In this document: in pieces, positions 7,179-15,052 of the stretch
Numbering within the stretch: the first letter of the stretch is position 1
How the letters are laid out: every line of letters starts with the position of its first letter
NCBI GenBank assembly: GCA_963785815.1
Contig: CAWAWN010000003.1
Coordinates: 496,001-560,000, forward strand
Length of the DNA: 64,000 nt
DNA from: UBA4742 sp963785815
GTDB taxonomy: Bacteria; Actinomycetota; Acidimicrobiia; Acidimicrobiales; Acidimicrobilacustridaceae
Reading direction: 5' to 3'
Notes under the pieces: generated by a model
What the model saw: only the letters and a program-made list of their open reading frames with translations
Told to the model about the DNA's origin: nothing
Database searches by the model: none
Program-made: the position numbers and the translations under genes

Positions 7179-9206
7179 GTGAGCATCGCGCCGGTCGTGC
7201 TGGGTGCCCCCGGCGTCATCGACGTCCCCGACGTCGCCCCCCAGGTGCTGGTGGGGGTCCCCATGGACGTGGCCGCCTTCGTCGGGGTCGCCCCGCGGGG
7301 CCCCGCCTGGGAGCCGGCCGACCCGCGGGTCTGGCCCGTGCCCGACGGCGTGGTGCGCAACCGCTCGGTGCCGGTGGCGGTGGAGAGCTGGGACGACTAC
7401 GTCGAGCACTTCGGCTCGTTCGAGGGGCCCGGCCTGCTGCCCTACGCGGTGGCCTCGTTCTTCCAGCAGGGAGGGCGGCGGGCCTGGGTGGTGCGCATCG
7501 TGCACGACGTGGCCGGGGTGACCGGAGGCGTGGTGGTGCCTCCCGCCCGGACCGGCTACGCCTTCGGATCCACCCTGGTCGACCCCGGCGGCCAGCCCAT
7601 CTCGATCACGGCCCGCAACGAGGGGACCTGGGGCGACCGGTTGTCGATCACCCTCAGCTTCACCACCGCTCCGGTGGCGGTGTCCGACAGCGTGGGCTCG
7701 ACCCTCGTGCTGGCCGTGGCCGGCCAGGTGCGCACGGGTGACTGGCTGCGCCTGGTGCAACCCGGTGGCACCCGCCAGCTGCGCTCGGTGGTCGACGTGA
7801 CCCAGGTCGGGCGCGCCGACGGGCCGGGCTCGGACTGGGTGGCCCAGCTCGACGGCCCGGCGGGGGCTCCGCTGCTCGTGGATCGGGTGGACGGCGTGCT
7901 CGACGTGGTCGACCAGGACCCGTTGCGCACCCGGCGCGAGCACTTCGAGGGGTTGGGGATGTGGCCGGCCCACCCGAGCTGGATGGGCGACGTGCTGGCG
8001 GCGCGCTCCAACCTGGTCGAGCTCGCCGGGGGCCCGCCGGCCGGGACCGGCACCCCGGGCTCGTTCGGGCCCGACGGCATCGTGCTGAGCGACATCACGC
8101 TGGCTGGGTCGACCGCGGCCCTGGTGACCCCGGGTGCGGACCGCGACCCGGTCATCGTCCCGGGCGACATGTTCGGCGACTGGCTGACCGGCGACGACGC
8201 CGCCACCGACGGCCTGGACGTGCTGGCCCGCGTGCCGGAGGTGGCCAGCCTGGTGGTGGCCGACCTGTACTCGCCCACGCCCCTGCCTGCCGCCATCCCC
8301 GTCTTCGACCCACCCACCCTGGCCGGGCCGACCTTCGGCGAGTGCCTGCCGGTGGTGCCCCCCGCGCCGGGGCCGGCGCCCGTGCCGGGGTTGACCGGCC
8401 TGGCCCTCGATCCGGGCGACGCCGGCCAGCTGGCCCAGATCATCAGCTGGCAGCAGCTGGTGGTGGACCACGCGGAGAGCCTCCAGCTGTCGGCCCTGCT
8501 GGACGTGCCGCCGGGCCTGCGCCCCCGGGCCGTGATGGCGTGGCGGGCCGCCTTCGACTCGAGCTGGGCCGCCGGGTACCACCCGTGGCTCCGCGTGCCG
8601 CGCGGCGACGGCAGCAACGGCCTGGTGGCGGTCAACCCGGCGGCGGCCGCGGCAGGGATCCTGGCCCGCACCGAGCGGGTCCACGGCGTACCCCACGGCC
8701 CGGCCAACGAGCCGGTGGTCGGGGCGGTGGACGTCACCGATCGCATCGACCAGGCCCACCACGACCAGCTCCACCAGGCGGGCGTGGACGTCTACCGCAT
8801 GCAGTCCGACGGCGTGTGGCTGACCGGCGCCCGGACGCTGTCCAGCGATCGCAGCTGGCGCCAGCTGAGCGTGCGACGCGTCGTCTCCCTGCTGGAGCGG
8901 ACCGTGCGCCGGGAGCTGGCCTGGACCGTGTTCGAGGTCAACGACCGCGTCCTGCGCGCCCGGCTCGAGCTCGTGTTGAACCAGCTCCTGGGCCGGCTGT
9001 TCGCCCTGGGTGCGTTCGCCGGGGCCACCCCTGCCGAGTCCTGGTTCGTGCGCACCGCCGCCGACGCCGGCCTGGCGGCCGAGTCCGACGCCGGGCAGCT
9101 CGTCTGCTGGATCGGCGTGGCGCCGGCTGAGCCGGTTGAGTTCATCATCGTGTGCGTGTCCCTGGACGGCCAGGGCGCGGTGCGAACCGAGACGTTCCGT
9201 GGCTGA
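7179..9206 (+). CDS. Contractile tail sheath protein 2 (larger paralogue)
   Basis: The 675-residue product is a second sheath protein. It starts with a variant arm (GAPGVIDVPDVAPQVLVGVP), has SFFQQGGRRAWVVRIVHD in the N-terminal handshake domain, and ends with the sheath C-terminal domain (GARTLSSDRSWRQLSVRRVV, ELAWTVFEVND, LFALGAFAGATPAESWFVR, VCWIGVAPAEPVEFIIVCVS). A large middle insertion (about residues 120-430) makes it longer than sheath 1. In Afp/PVC, extra sheath paralogues form the specialised ring nearest the baseplate; this role is inferred. The start is GTG 7179, 46 bases after tube 1. Its stop overlaps the start of tube 2 by 8 bases, indicating coupled translation. Confidence 0.92.
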   Translation: MSIAPVVLGAPGVIDVPDVAPQVLVGVPMDVAAFVGVAPRGPAWEPADPRVWPVPDGVVRNRSVPVAVESWDDYVEHFGSFEGPGLLPYAVASFFQQGGRRAWVVRIVHDVAGVTGGVVVPPARTGYAFGSTLVDPGGQPISITARNEGTWGDRLSITLSFTTAPVAVSDSVGSTLVLAVAGQVRTGDWLRLVQPGGTRQLRSVVDVTQVGRADGPGSDWVAQLDGPAGAPLLVDRVDGVLDVVDQDPLRTRREHFEGLGMWPAHPSWMGDVLAARSNLVELAGGPPAGTGTPGSFGPDGIVLSDITLAGSTAALVTPGADRDPVIVPGDMFGDWLTGDDAATDGLDVLARVPEVASLVVADLYSPTPLPAAIPVFDPPTLAGPTFGECLPVVPPAPGPAPVPGLTGLALDPGDAGQLAQIISWQQLVVDHAESLQLSALLDVPPGLRPRAVMAWRAAFDSSWAAGYHPWLRVPRGDGSNGLVAVNPAAAAAGILARTERVHGVPHGPANEPVVGAVDVTDRIDQAHHDQLHQAGVDVYRMQSDGVWLTGARTLSSDRSWRQLSVRRVVSLLERTVRRELAWTVFEVNDRVLRARLELVLNQLLGRLFALGAFAGATPAESWFVRTAADAGLAAESDAGQLVCWIGVAPAEPVEFIIVCVSLDGQGAVRTETFRG

Positions 9207-9681
9207 CCCGTGGCTGGCCACCACCTTCCGCTTCCGGGTGTCGCTGGTCGGCAGCGCCGGGTCGGGGGCCAGCGGCACCCTGGGCACGGGCGGGTTCCAG
9301 GAGTGCTCGGGCCTCGAGGTGGAGATGGACACCAGCGAGTGGCCCGAAGGGGGCGCCAACAACGCCGTGGTCCAGCGGGCCGGGCGGGCCAAGTTCACCA
9401 AGCTCGTGCTCAAGCGCGGGATGTTGTTCCCGGCCGGCGCGGCCGTCGACTCGTCGCTGTGGAAGTGGCTGCAGGACGTGGTGGACGGCGTGCGACCCAT
9501 CCGCCGCTACGACGGCACCGTCCAGGTGCTCGACGACCAGGAGGCCATCGTGGCCACCTGGACCTTCAGCCGCGGGCTGCCCGCCAAGTTGGTGGGACCG
9601 GCCCTCAACGCCAAGACGGGTGACGTGGCCATCGAGGAGCTGCACGTCGCCCACGAGGGCCTGAGGTTGAAGACGGCATGA
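9199..9681 (+). CDS. Inner tube protein 2 (baseplate-proximal type)
   Basis: The 160-residue product is a gp19/Hcp-like tube protein: TTFRFRVSLVGSAGSG, GGFQECSGLEVEMDTSEWPE, FTKLVLKRGMLFPAG, and a final AIEELHVAHEGLRLK strand. It is paralogous to the tube protein at 6680 but diverged, as expected for the tube-initiating Pvc5/Afp5 class that connects the main tube to the hub; this is inferred from order. The start codon GTG 9199 lies inside the end of sheath 2, and its stop overlaps the next ATG (ATGA), so three genes are translationally coupled. Confidence 0.92.
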   Translation: MADPWLATTFRFRVSLVGSAGSGASGTLGTGGFQECSGLEVEMDTSEWPEGGANNAVVQRAGRAKFTKLVLKRGMLFPAGAAVDSSLWKWLQDVVDGVRPIRRYDGTVQVLDDQEAIVATWTFSRGLPAKLVGPALNAKTGDVAIEELHVAHEGLRLKTA

Positions 9682-10907
9682 CGCTGCACAAGGCCACCAT
9701 CCAGGAGGTCGACCCCAAGGCGTCGCCCCGGCCCACGTTGCTCGGCTCGCCCGTGCCCGTGCAGGTCAACCCCACCTCGTTGCGCCTGGCCCTGGTGAAC
9801 AACACCGAGATCGGCAAGGCGGCCGGACGCCCGAACACCCAGAGCCAGGGTCTCTACTCCTCGACCCTGAGCTTCGACCTGATGTTCGACACGGCCGACC
9901 AGGGGACCCCGACCCAACCCGTCGACGTGCGCACGCTCACGGGCCAGCTCGAGTACTACCTGCTGCCCAAGAAGGGCGATGCCAAGGCGGTGCCGCCCCG
10001 GCTCAAGTTCGTGTACGGGAGCCTGGAGGTGGTGGGGGTGATGTCGGCCCTCAACCTCGAGTTCGACCTGTTCGCCGACACCGGCATCCCGCTGCGGGCC
10101 AAGGCCTCGGTGACCATCAAGGAGCAGAAGCCCGAGTTCGACGCCGACCTGCTCGGCCCGGGCGCCAACTCGGGCGCGGCGGCCACCAACCCCCTGCCGT
10201 CCCCCGGGGCGGCGTCGACGCCCGCCGCGCCGAACCGCACCGGCACGGCCCTGGGGGGCGAGAGCGCGTCGGACTTCGCCACCCGGATGGGGCTCGACCC
10301 CTCGACCTGGAAGGACCTGGCCGACGGGATCAGCGACCCACTTCGCCTCGACGCCGGGCTCCAGATCGACTTCAGCGCCTCGGTGTCGGCGGGGACGGGC
10401 CTCGGGGTCACCTCCAGCGCCTCGGCCGGCGCCACCACCGGGTCGGCCTCCGGCGGCCCCGACCCGACCGATCCGGGGGCGGTGACGGCGGCCGGCGGGC
10501 TCAGCCAGGCCCTCTCCCAGCAGACGGCCAGCAGCTCGGCGGCGGCGGCCACGGCCAGCCGCGCCGCCTTCCCCGGCCCGACCGCGCCGCCGGTCGGGTC
10601 CGTGGCCTCCGTGGGCGGGTCGGCACCGGTGGCGGCATCGGTGGCCGCGGCCCAGGGCGCGTCCCCTGTGCCCGCCGTGGCGCTCGACCCCCGGGCCGCG
10701 TCCTACGGGTTCGGCATCCCGCTGCGACCACTGGTGGCGGTGCCCGACCGGGCCGCGGTGGCCCTGGTGCACGACCGGGCTCGGGGCGAGGTGTGGCCGC
10801 CGGAGGGCAGCTCGAGCGGTGCGTCGACGGCCCGCGCCGGGACCGCCACGTCCGGCTGCGGCCGCGGCTGCGGTGGCGGGGGTTGTGGCTGTGGAGGGGT
10901 GAGCTGA
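9678..10907 (+). CDS. eCIS tube adaptor protein (Pvc7/Afp7-like) with Cys/Gly-rich tail
   Basis: The 409-residue product has an N-terminal CIS-tube/LysM-adaptor domain (about residues 1-155): VQVNPTSLRLALVNN, GLYSSTLSFDLMFDTAD, TGQLEYYLLP, LKFVYGSLEVVGVMSALNLE, IPLRAKASVTIKEQ. In eCIS particles this protein links the tube to the gpD-like hub. Residues ~160-330 are a low-complexity Ala/Ser/Gly/Pro linker. A second short conserved segment (YGFGIPLRPLVAVPDRAA) precedes a C-terminal tail rich in Cys and Gly, with four Cys in the last 16 residues. That tail is unusual for a cytoplasmic structural protein and could bind metal or form cross-links. It overlaps both neighbours by 1-4 bases. Confidence 0.88.
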   Translation: MTLHKATIQEVDPKASPRPTLLGSPVPVQVNPTSLRLALVNNTEIGKAAGRPNTQSQGLYSSTLSFDLMFDTADQGTPTQPVDVRTLTGQLEYYLLPKKGDAKAVPPRLKFVYGSLEVVGVMSALNLEFDLFADTGIPLRAKASVTIKEQKPEFDADLLGPGANSGAAATNPLPSPGAASTPAAPNRTGTALGGESASDFATRMGLDPSTWKDLADGISDPLRLDAGLQIDFSASVSAGTGLGVTSSASAGATTGSASGGPDPTDPGAVTAAGGLSQALSQQTASSSAAAATASRAAFPGPTAPPVGSVASVGGSAPVAASVAAAQGASPVPAVALDPRAASYGFGIPLRPLVAVPDRAAVALVHDRARGEVWPPEGSSSGASTARAGTATSGCGRGCGGGGCGCGGVS

Positions 10908-11092
10908 TGCCGGTCACCGTGGGCGAGGTCTCCTCCACCGTCGAGGTCGGCTCGGCCGCACCCAACGGCGGTTCGACGCCGGGTCCCGAGCCGCTGGCCC
11001 CGACCTGGGCCGAGCAGCAGCGCCACCGCCTGGTGGCGCAGCTGGCCGCGGTCGAGCGGTCACGCACCGAGGGAGGTGGGTTCGATGCCTGA
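10907..11092 (+). CDS. Small eCIS protein (DUF5908-like, 61 residues)
   Basis: ATG at 10907 overlaps the stop of the adaptor gene (TGATG) and the frame ends at 11092 inside the next gene's start. The product begins MPVTVGEVSSTVEV, a pattern like the very short DUF5908 proteins found between adaptor and hub in eCIS clusters, and ends with a basic helix (WAEQQRHRLVAQLAAVERSR). The family match is tentative. The tight overlap on both sides, conserved position and coding composition support a real gene that probably helps assemble hub and adaptor. Confidence 0.65.
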   Translation: MPVTVGEVSSTVEVGSAAPNGGSTPGPEPLAPTWAEQQRHRLVAQLAAVERSRTEGGGFDA

Positions 11093-12167
11093 GGCACCGA
11101 TGGCCACCACCAACGCGCCGGTCGTCAGGACCGACGGCACCCTCCAGCCCGACGTCGGCCGCGACCTGCTGCGCCTGGAGGTGGCCGAGGGCACCGAGGG
11201 CCTGCGCACCCTGGTCATGCACGTGGTGGCGAGCTCGTCGCGGGCCAACCCCACCACGGACGTGGCCGAGTACCTCGACGGTGCCATCTTCGACTACGGC
11301 AAGCGCATCGAGGTCTCGATGGGCCCGGCCGGCAACGAGAAGGTGGTGTTCAAGGGCACCATCTCGGCCATCGAGGTGTCCTTCGAGCAGGCCGACACCC
11401 CGCACGTGAGCGTCTACGCCGAGGACGAGCTCATGGCGCTGCGCATGACCCAGACCTCGGCCACCTACAACCAGGTCTCCGACGCCGACCTGGCTCGCAC
11501 CATCGCCTCCCGCCACTCGCTGACCCCGCAGGTGGCGGTGGACGGCCCCACCTACGACGTGGTGCAGCAGGTCAACCAGAGCGACCTGGACTTCCTGCGC
11601 CAACGCGCCCGCCTGCTGGCAGCCGAGGTGTGGGCCTACGACGGGGCGCTGCACCTGTCGTCGCGCCCCAACCGGGTGGGCACGGCCGTGACCCTGACCC
11701 AGGGCAACGAGCTGCTGTCGGTGTCGCTGCGGGGCGACCTGGCCCACCAGGCCAGCTCGGTGCACGTGTCGGGCTACGACGCCCAGGGGAGGGCGAACAT
11801 CGACGTGACCTCGCCCGGGTCGACCATCTCGGCCGAGGTCACCCGCGGGCGCACCGGACCCGACGTGCTGTCCAGCGCGGTCAGCACCCTGGTGGCCCAC
11901 CGGGTGACCACGGTGCCCCTGGTGCAGGCCGAGGCCAAGGCCTTCGCCGATGCCGAGCTGCTGCGCCGGGCCCGCCGCTTCGTCACCGTGCACGGCGTCA
12001 CCGCCGGCACCCCCGAGATGGGCGTGGGGTCGCGGCTCACCCTGGCTCGGGTGGGCAAGCCCTTCGAGGGCGATCCGTACTACGCCACCCAGGTCCGCCA
12101 CACCTTCGACCTGAAGGCCGGCCACCGCACCTGCTTCCAGGCCGAGCGACCGACGGTGAGCGCCTGA
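11085..12167 (+). CDS. Baseplate hub protein, phage late control gene D / VgrG N-terminal type
   Basis: The 360-residue product matches the gpD/gp27-like hub: LLRLEVAEGTEGLRTLVMHV, YLDGAIFDYGKRIEVSMG, VVFKGTISAIEVSFEQADTP, then VYAEDELMALRMTQTSATYN, DVVQQVNQSDLDFLRQRARLL and AEVWAYDGALHLSSR. It trimerises beneath the tube and adapts six-fold to three-fold symmetry. In Afp/PVC the hub is fused to the spike as one VgrG-like protein; here the spike is the next, separate gene. ATG 11085 is preferred over GTG 11076 because GGGAGG ends 8 bases before it. The stop overlaps the next ATG (TGATG). Confidence 0.9.
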   Translation: MPEAPMATTNAPVVRTDGTLQPDVGRDLLRLEVAEGTEGLRTLVMHVVASSSRANPTTDVAEYLDGAIFDYGKRIEVSMGPAGNEKVVFKGTISAIEVSFEQADTPHVSVYAEDELMALRMTQTSATYNQVSDADLARTIASRHSLTPQVAVDGPTYDVVQQVNQSDLDFLRQRARLLAAEVWAYDGALHLSSRPNRVGTAVTLTQGNELLSVSLRGDLAHQASSVHVSGYDAQGRANIDVTSPGSTISAEVTRGRTGPDVLSSAVSTLVAHRVTTVPLVQAEAKAFADAELLRRARRFVTVHGVTAGTPEMGVGSRLTLARVGKPFEGDPYYATQVRHTFDLKAGHRTCFQAERPTVSA

Positions 12168-12811
12168 TGGACACCGCCGGCCGCTACTTCGGGCTGTACC
12201 CGGCCATCGTGGCCGACATCGTCGACAACGACCGCCTGAGCCGCATCCAGGTGACGTTCCCGTGGCTGGGCGACGACGGCTCCACGGTCAAGGCGTGGGC
12301 CACGTTGCTGTCGCCCTACGCCGACGACGACCAGGGGTTCGTGGCCCTGCCCGCGGTCGGCACCCAGGTGGTGGTGGGGTTCGAGGCGGGCGACCTCCGG
12401 CGGCCCTACATCGTGGGTTCGGCCTGGAACGGCAAGGAGATGATGCCGGTCACCCCCACCCGACCCAACGACAAGCGGCTCCTGAAGTCGCGCGCCGCCA
12501 GCCTGCTCGAGTTCGACGACACCGACGGCGCGGTCAAGGTGACGCTCAAGTCGGGCGGGGGCCACAGCGTGGTCCTCGACGACGGCAGCGGCCAGATCAC
12601 CATCACCCACTCCAACGGCTCGGTCATCACCCTGGACCTGGCCGGCCGGGTCAGCATCCAGGCCAACGCCACGGTGGAGGTGACCGCCGCCGCCCTGAAC
12701 GTCCACGCCCCGACGGCCACCTTCGACGGCATGGTCAACTGCACCACCCTGATCGCGTCGGTGGGCGTGGTCTCCCCCAGCTACACGCCGGGTGCGGGGA
12801 ACGTCTGGTGA
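12167..12811 (+). CDS. Baseplate spike protein, gpV / VgrG OB-fold type
   Basis: The 214-residue product begins with a gp5/gpV OB-fold: GLYPAIVADIVDNDRLSRIQ, VTFPWLGDDG, AWATLLSPYADDDQG, ALPAVGTQVVVGFEAGDL, RRPYIVGSAWNGKE. Residues ~105-205 have the short alternating strand pattern of a triple-stranded beta-helix (GHSVVLDDGSGQITITHSNG, VSIQANATVEVTAA). It therefore forms the cell-puncturing spike below the hub. No separate PAAR tip gene follows. The stop overlaps the GTG of the next gene (GTGA). Confidence 0.9.
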   Translation: MDTAGRYFGLYPAIVADIVDNDRLSRIQVTFPWLGDDGSTVKAWATLLSPYADDDQGFVALPAVGTQVVVGFEAGDLRRPYIVGSAWNGKEMMPVTPTRPNDKRLLKSRAASLLEFDDTDGAVKVTLKSGGGHSVVLDDGSGQITITHSNGSVITLDLAGRVSIQANATVEVTAAALNVHAPTATFDGMVNCTTLIASVGVVSPSYTPGAGNVW

Positions 12812-14552
12812 GCGCGGTGGAGGGCATGGCCCCGATCCCCGTCCCGGCCTCGGCCGGGTCGTCCGCGGCCGCGCCGGGTGAGCACCCCTGGATGCTGGTC
12901 GCCCCCTGGTGGCACTGGCCCACCGAGGGCGGTCACGGTCGCCGGACCACACCGGTGTTCCAGAAGTACGAGACGCCTGACCTGGTGAACACCTTCCTGG
13001 CCGATCCCCAGCTGCGCCTCGCCTTCATCCCCGACTCGGACCAGATCGCGGAGGTCGGCGTGCCCACCTCGGTCTTCAGCCCGCCGGCCCGCACGCTGAC
13101 CGACACCCGCAAGCTGTACCTGGACTCGCACCACCGCCACTACCTGGTGGCCTGCGCCCTGCACTGCGACGCGCCCGGGTTCCCCCCGTCAGCCGCGACC
13201 AGGTGTGCGAGGCCGGGTTCGTGGTGCGCCGCCACCAGGTGGTGCTGGACCCCCACCACCGCCGCGAGGCCCGCCGCCGCCTGCGGGGGCTGGCCGGGGC
13301 CCGCAACCGCCTGGCCGGGGTCGACGCCCAGCTGGCCCAGCTCCAGGCCCGGACGGTCGGTGGTCGACCGGGGGTGAAGGCGACCCAGCTCGAGGGCAAG
13401 CGCCAGGCCGCGGCCCGGCTGGTGGCCGAGCGGCAGGCCGAGGTGGCGGACTGGGCCCACCTCATCGGCTTCCACCGCGAGCTCGAGGGCTGGATCCCCC
13501 AGGGCAAGGACGCCAAGGGGAACTACGTGGACCTGCCGGCCTGCCCGGCCACCTCGACCTCGACCTCGACGTCCACGGCGTCGCACCGACACCTGCAGGC
13601 ACCTCCGGTGCCGTTGGCCGGCGTGGGGCGCTGGGCCAAGGTCAGCGAGATGCCGGCCAGCATCGAGGAGCTGGTCTACCCGCTGCACCCGCTCATCCCC
13701 GACCCGTCCCAGCCCGACGCCGACGGGGCCAAGGCCTGCGTGTACTTCGGCCTGGTCCCCACCGGCTCTTCGGAGGTGGACTCGATCGGCACCGCCCGCC
13801 TCGACGAGGTGACCCAGTACGAGATCCGGTGCTTCGTGCGCCGCCACAAGCCGGCCTGCCCCCGCAGCGGCCCGCAGTGCCACTGCCCGGTGACCTGGAG
13901 CGATCCCACCGAGGCGTACCAGCTGGCCGGCCACTTCGACCTGCAGGGCACCTCCAACCGGCCGGTCACGGTGCAGCTGCCCAACCTGCACCAGCTCCAG
14001 TCCGACGCCCTCACCCTGCCCCCCGGATCGACCGGCGGGCTCCAGACCAAGGCGCCGCAGAGCCTGATGCCGTCGGGCTCGTCCTTCCCGCCCAGCGGCG
14101 GCATGGGGGGCGCGGAGATCTGCTCGTTCGCCATCCCCCTCATCACCATCGTGGCCACGTTCGTGCTCAAGCTGTTCCTGCCCATCGTGATCCTGGCCTT
14201 CCAGCTCTGGTTCATGCTCCTGCTGAAGTTCTGCATCCCGCCGGAGCTGGGCCTGGATGCCGGGCTGAGCGCGGCGCTGTCGGCGGTGCCCCCCGACGTC
14301 GATGTCAGCGCCTCGTTCGCGGCCAGCTTCGACGCCACGTGGGGGGCGACCATCGACGCCGGTGTCGACTCGATGTTCGGCGGGATGGACGACAGCGGGG
14401 GAGACGCCCCCAGCGTGTCGTTCGACGCCAGCGCCGGCGACCTGGACCGCCTGCGCCTGGCCAAGCTCCTGCTGTCGGGACCGATCGACCCCGTGCCGCC
14501 CACCGACCTGGTCTTCGCCCCCCGGGTCCGACGAGATCAGGCCCAGGCGTGA
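12808..14552 (+). CDS. Membrane-spanning eCIS protein in CisA position; apparent frameshift
   Basis: The frame from GTG 12808 is convincing up to CDAPGFP (about 13187) but then runs into non-coding-like sequence, while the -1 frame continues with VSRDQVCEAGFVVRRHQVVL to a stop at 14552. Adding one base to the six-C run at 13182-13187 joins them into a 581-residue protein. The joined protein has a coiled-coil-like segment (about 135-190), a short Ser-Thr repeat, Cys pairs (CPRSGPQCHCP) and one or two hydrophobic helices near residues 437-478 (FAIPLITIVATFVLKLFL, ILAFQLWFMLLLKF). In Streptomyces, CisA is a membrane protein encoded in the CIS cluster that anchors particles to the cytoplasmic membrane. 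The equivalence here is inferred from position and topology. Confidence 0.75.
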
Positions 14553-15052
14553 GCCTGCCCCAGATCTCCGGGCCCGGCCCGGCCGCGGGTGACCAGCGCC
14601 TGGGCACCGGCGTGGCCTTCCCACCCCGGCCCGATCCGGTCACCGGTGCCCTCGACTGGCTGTCGGGGGCCGCGGTGGTGCGCCAGTCGATCCAGCTGAT
14701 CCTCGACACCGAGCCGGGGGAGCGGGTCATGCGCCCCACCTTCGGGGCCGGCCTGCGCCGCTACCTGATGGATCCCAACACCCCGGTCACCCGGGCCCAG
14801 ATCGCCCTCGACGTCCAGGCCGCCCTGGCCACCTGGGAGCCGCGGATCGTGGTGCAGTCGGTGTCGGTCGACCCGGGCGACGACCCGGCCGAGGTGGTCA
14901 TCACGGTGTCCTACGTCCACGTGCGGGACCAGAGCCCCGGCACCCTGGAGCTGCCCCTGTCGTTGGCCGCCGCCGGGTCCAGCCCGTTGTCGGGTCCGGC
15001 GTCGGCGTCGCCTTCCGGGTCGGCGTCCGCATCAGGCGGTCCGCGCTCGTGA
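14549..15052 (+). CDS. Baseplate wedge protein, gp25/GPW family
   Basis: The 167-residue product carries the gp25-like lysozyme fold core: ALDWLSGAAVVRQSIQLILD, TEPGERVMRPTFGAGLRRYL, and a C-terminal VQSVSVDPGDDPAEVVITVS strand pair. The EPGERxMxPxFG motif is diagnostic. The protein initiates sheath polymerisation on the baseplate. The C-terminal 30 residues (Pro/Ser/Gly-rich) are an unstructured extension. The start is GTG 14549, overlapping the previous stop (GTGA), and its own stop overlaps the next GTG. Confidence 0.93.
   Translation: MSLPQISGPGPAAGDQRLGTGVAFPPRPDPVTGALDWLSGAAVVRQSIQLILDTEPGERVMRPTFGAGLRRYLMDPNTPVTRAQIALDVQAALATWEPRIVVQSVSVDPGDDPAEVVITVSYVHVRDQSPGTLELPLSLAAAGSSPLSGPASASPSGSASASGGPRS

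Noticed and set aside
13555..13580. A short CTCGAC repeat as a CRISPR or regulatory array
   Set aside because: It is an in-frame Ser-Thr codon repeat of about four units with no spacers.
13203..14552. A separate gene starting at GTG 13203
   Set aside because: No ribosome-binding site or upstream gap; the protein continues smoothly from the frame before the six-C run, so one gene with a shift is more likely.
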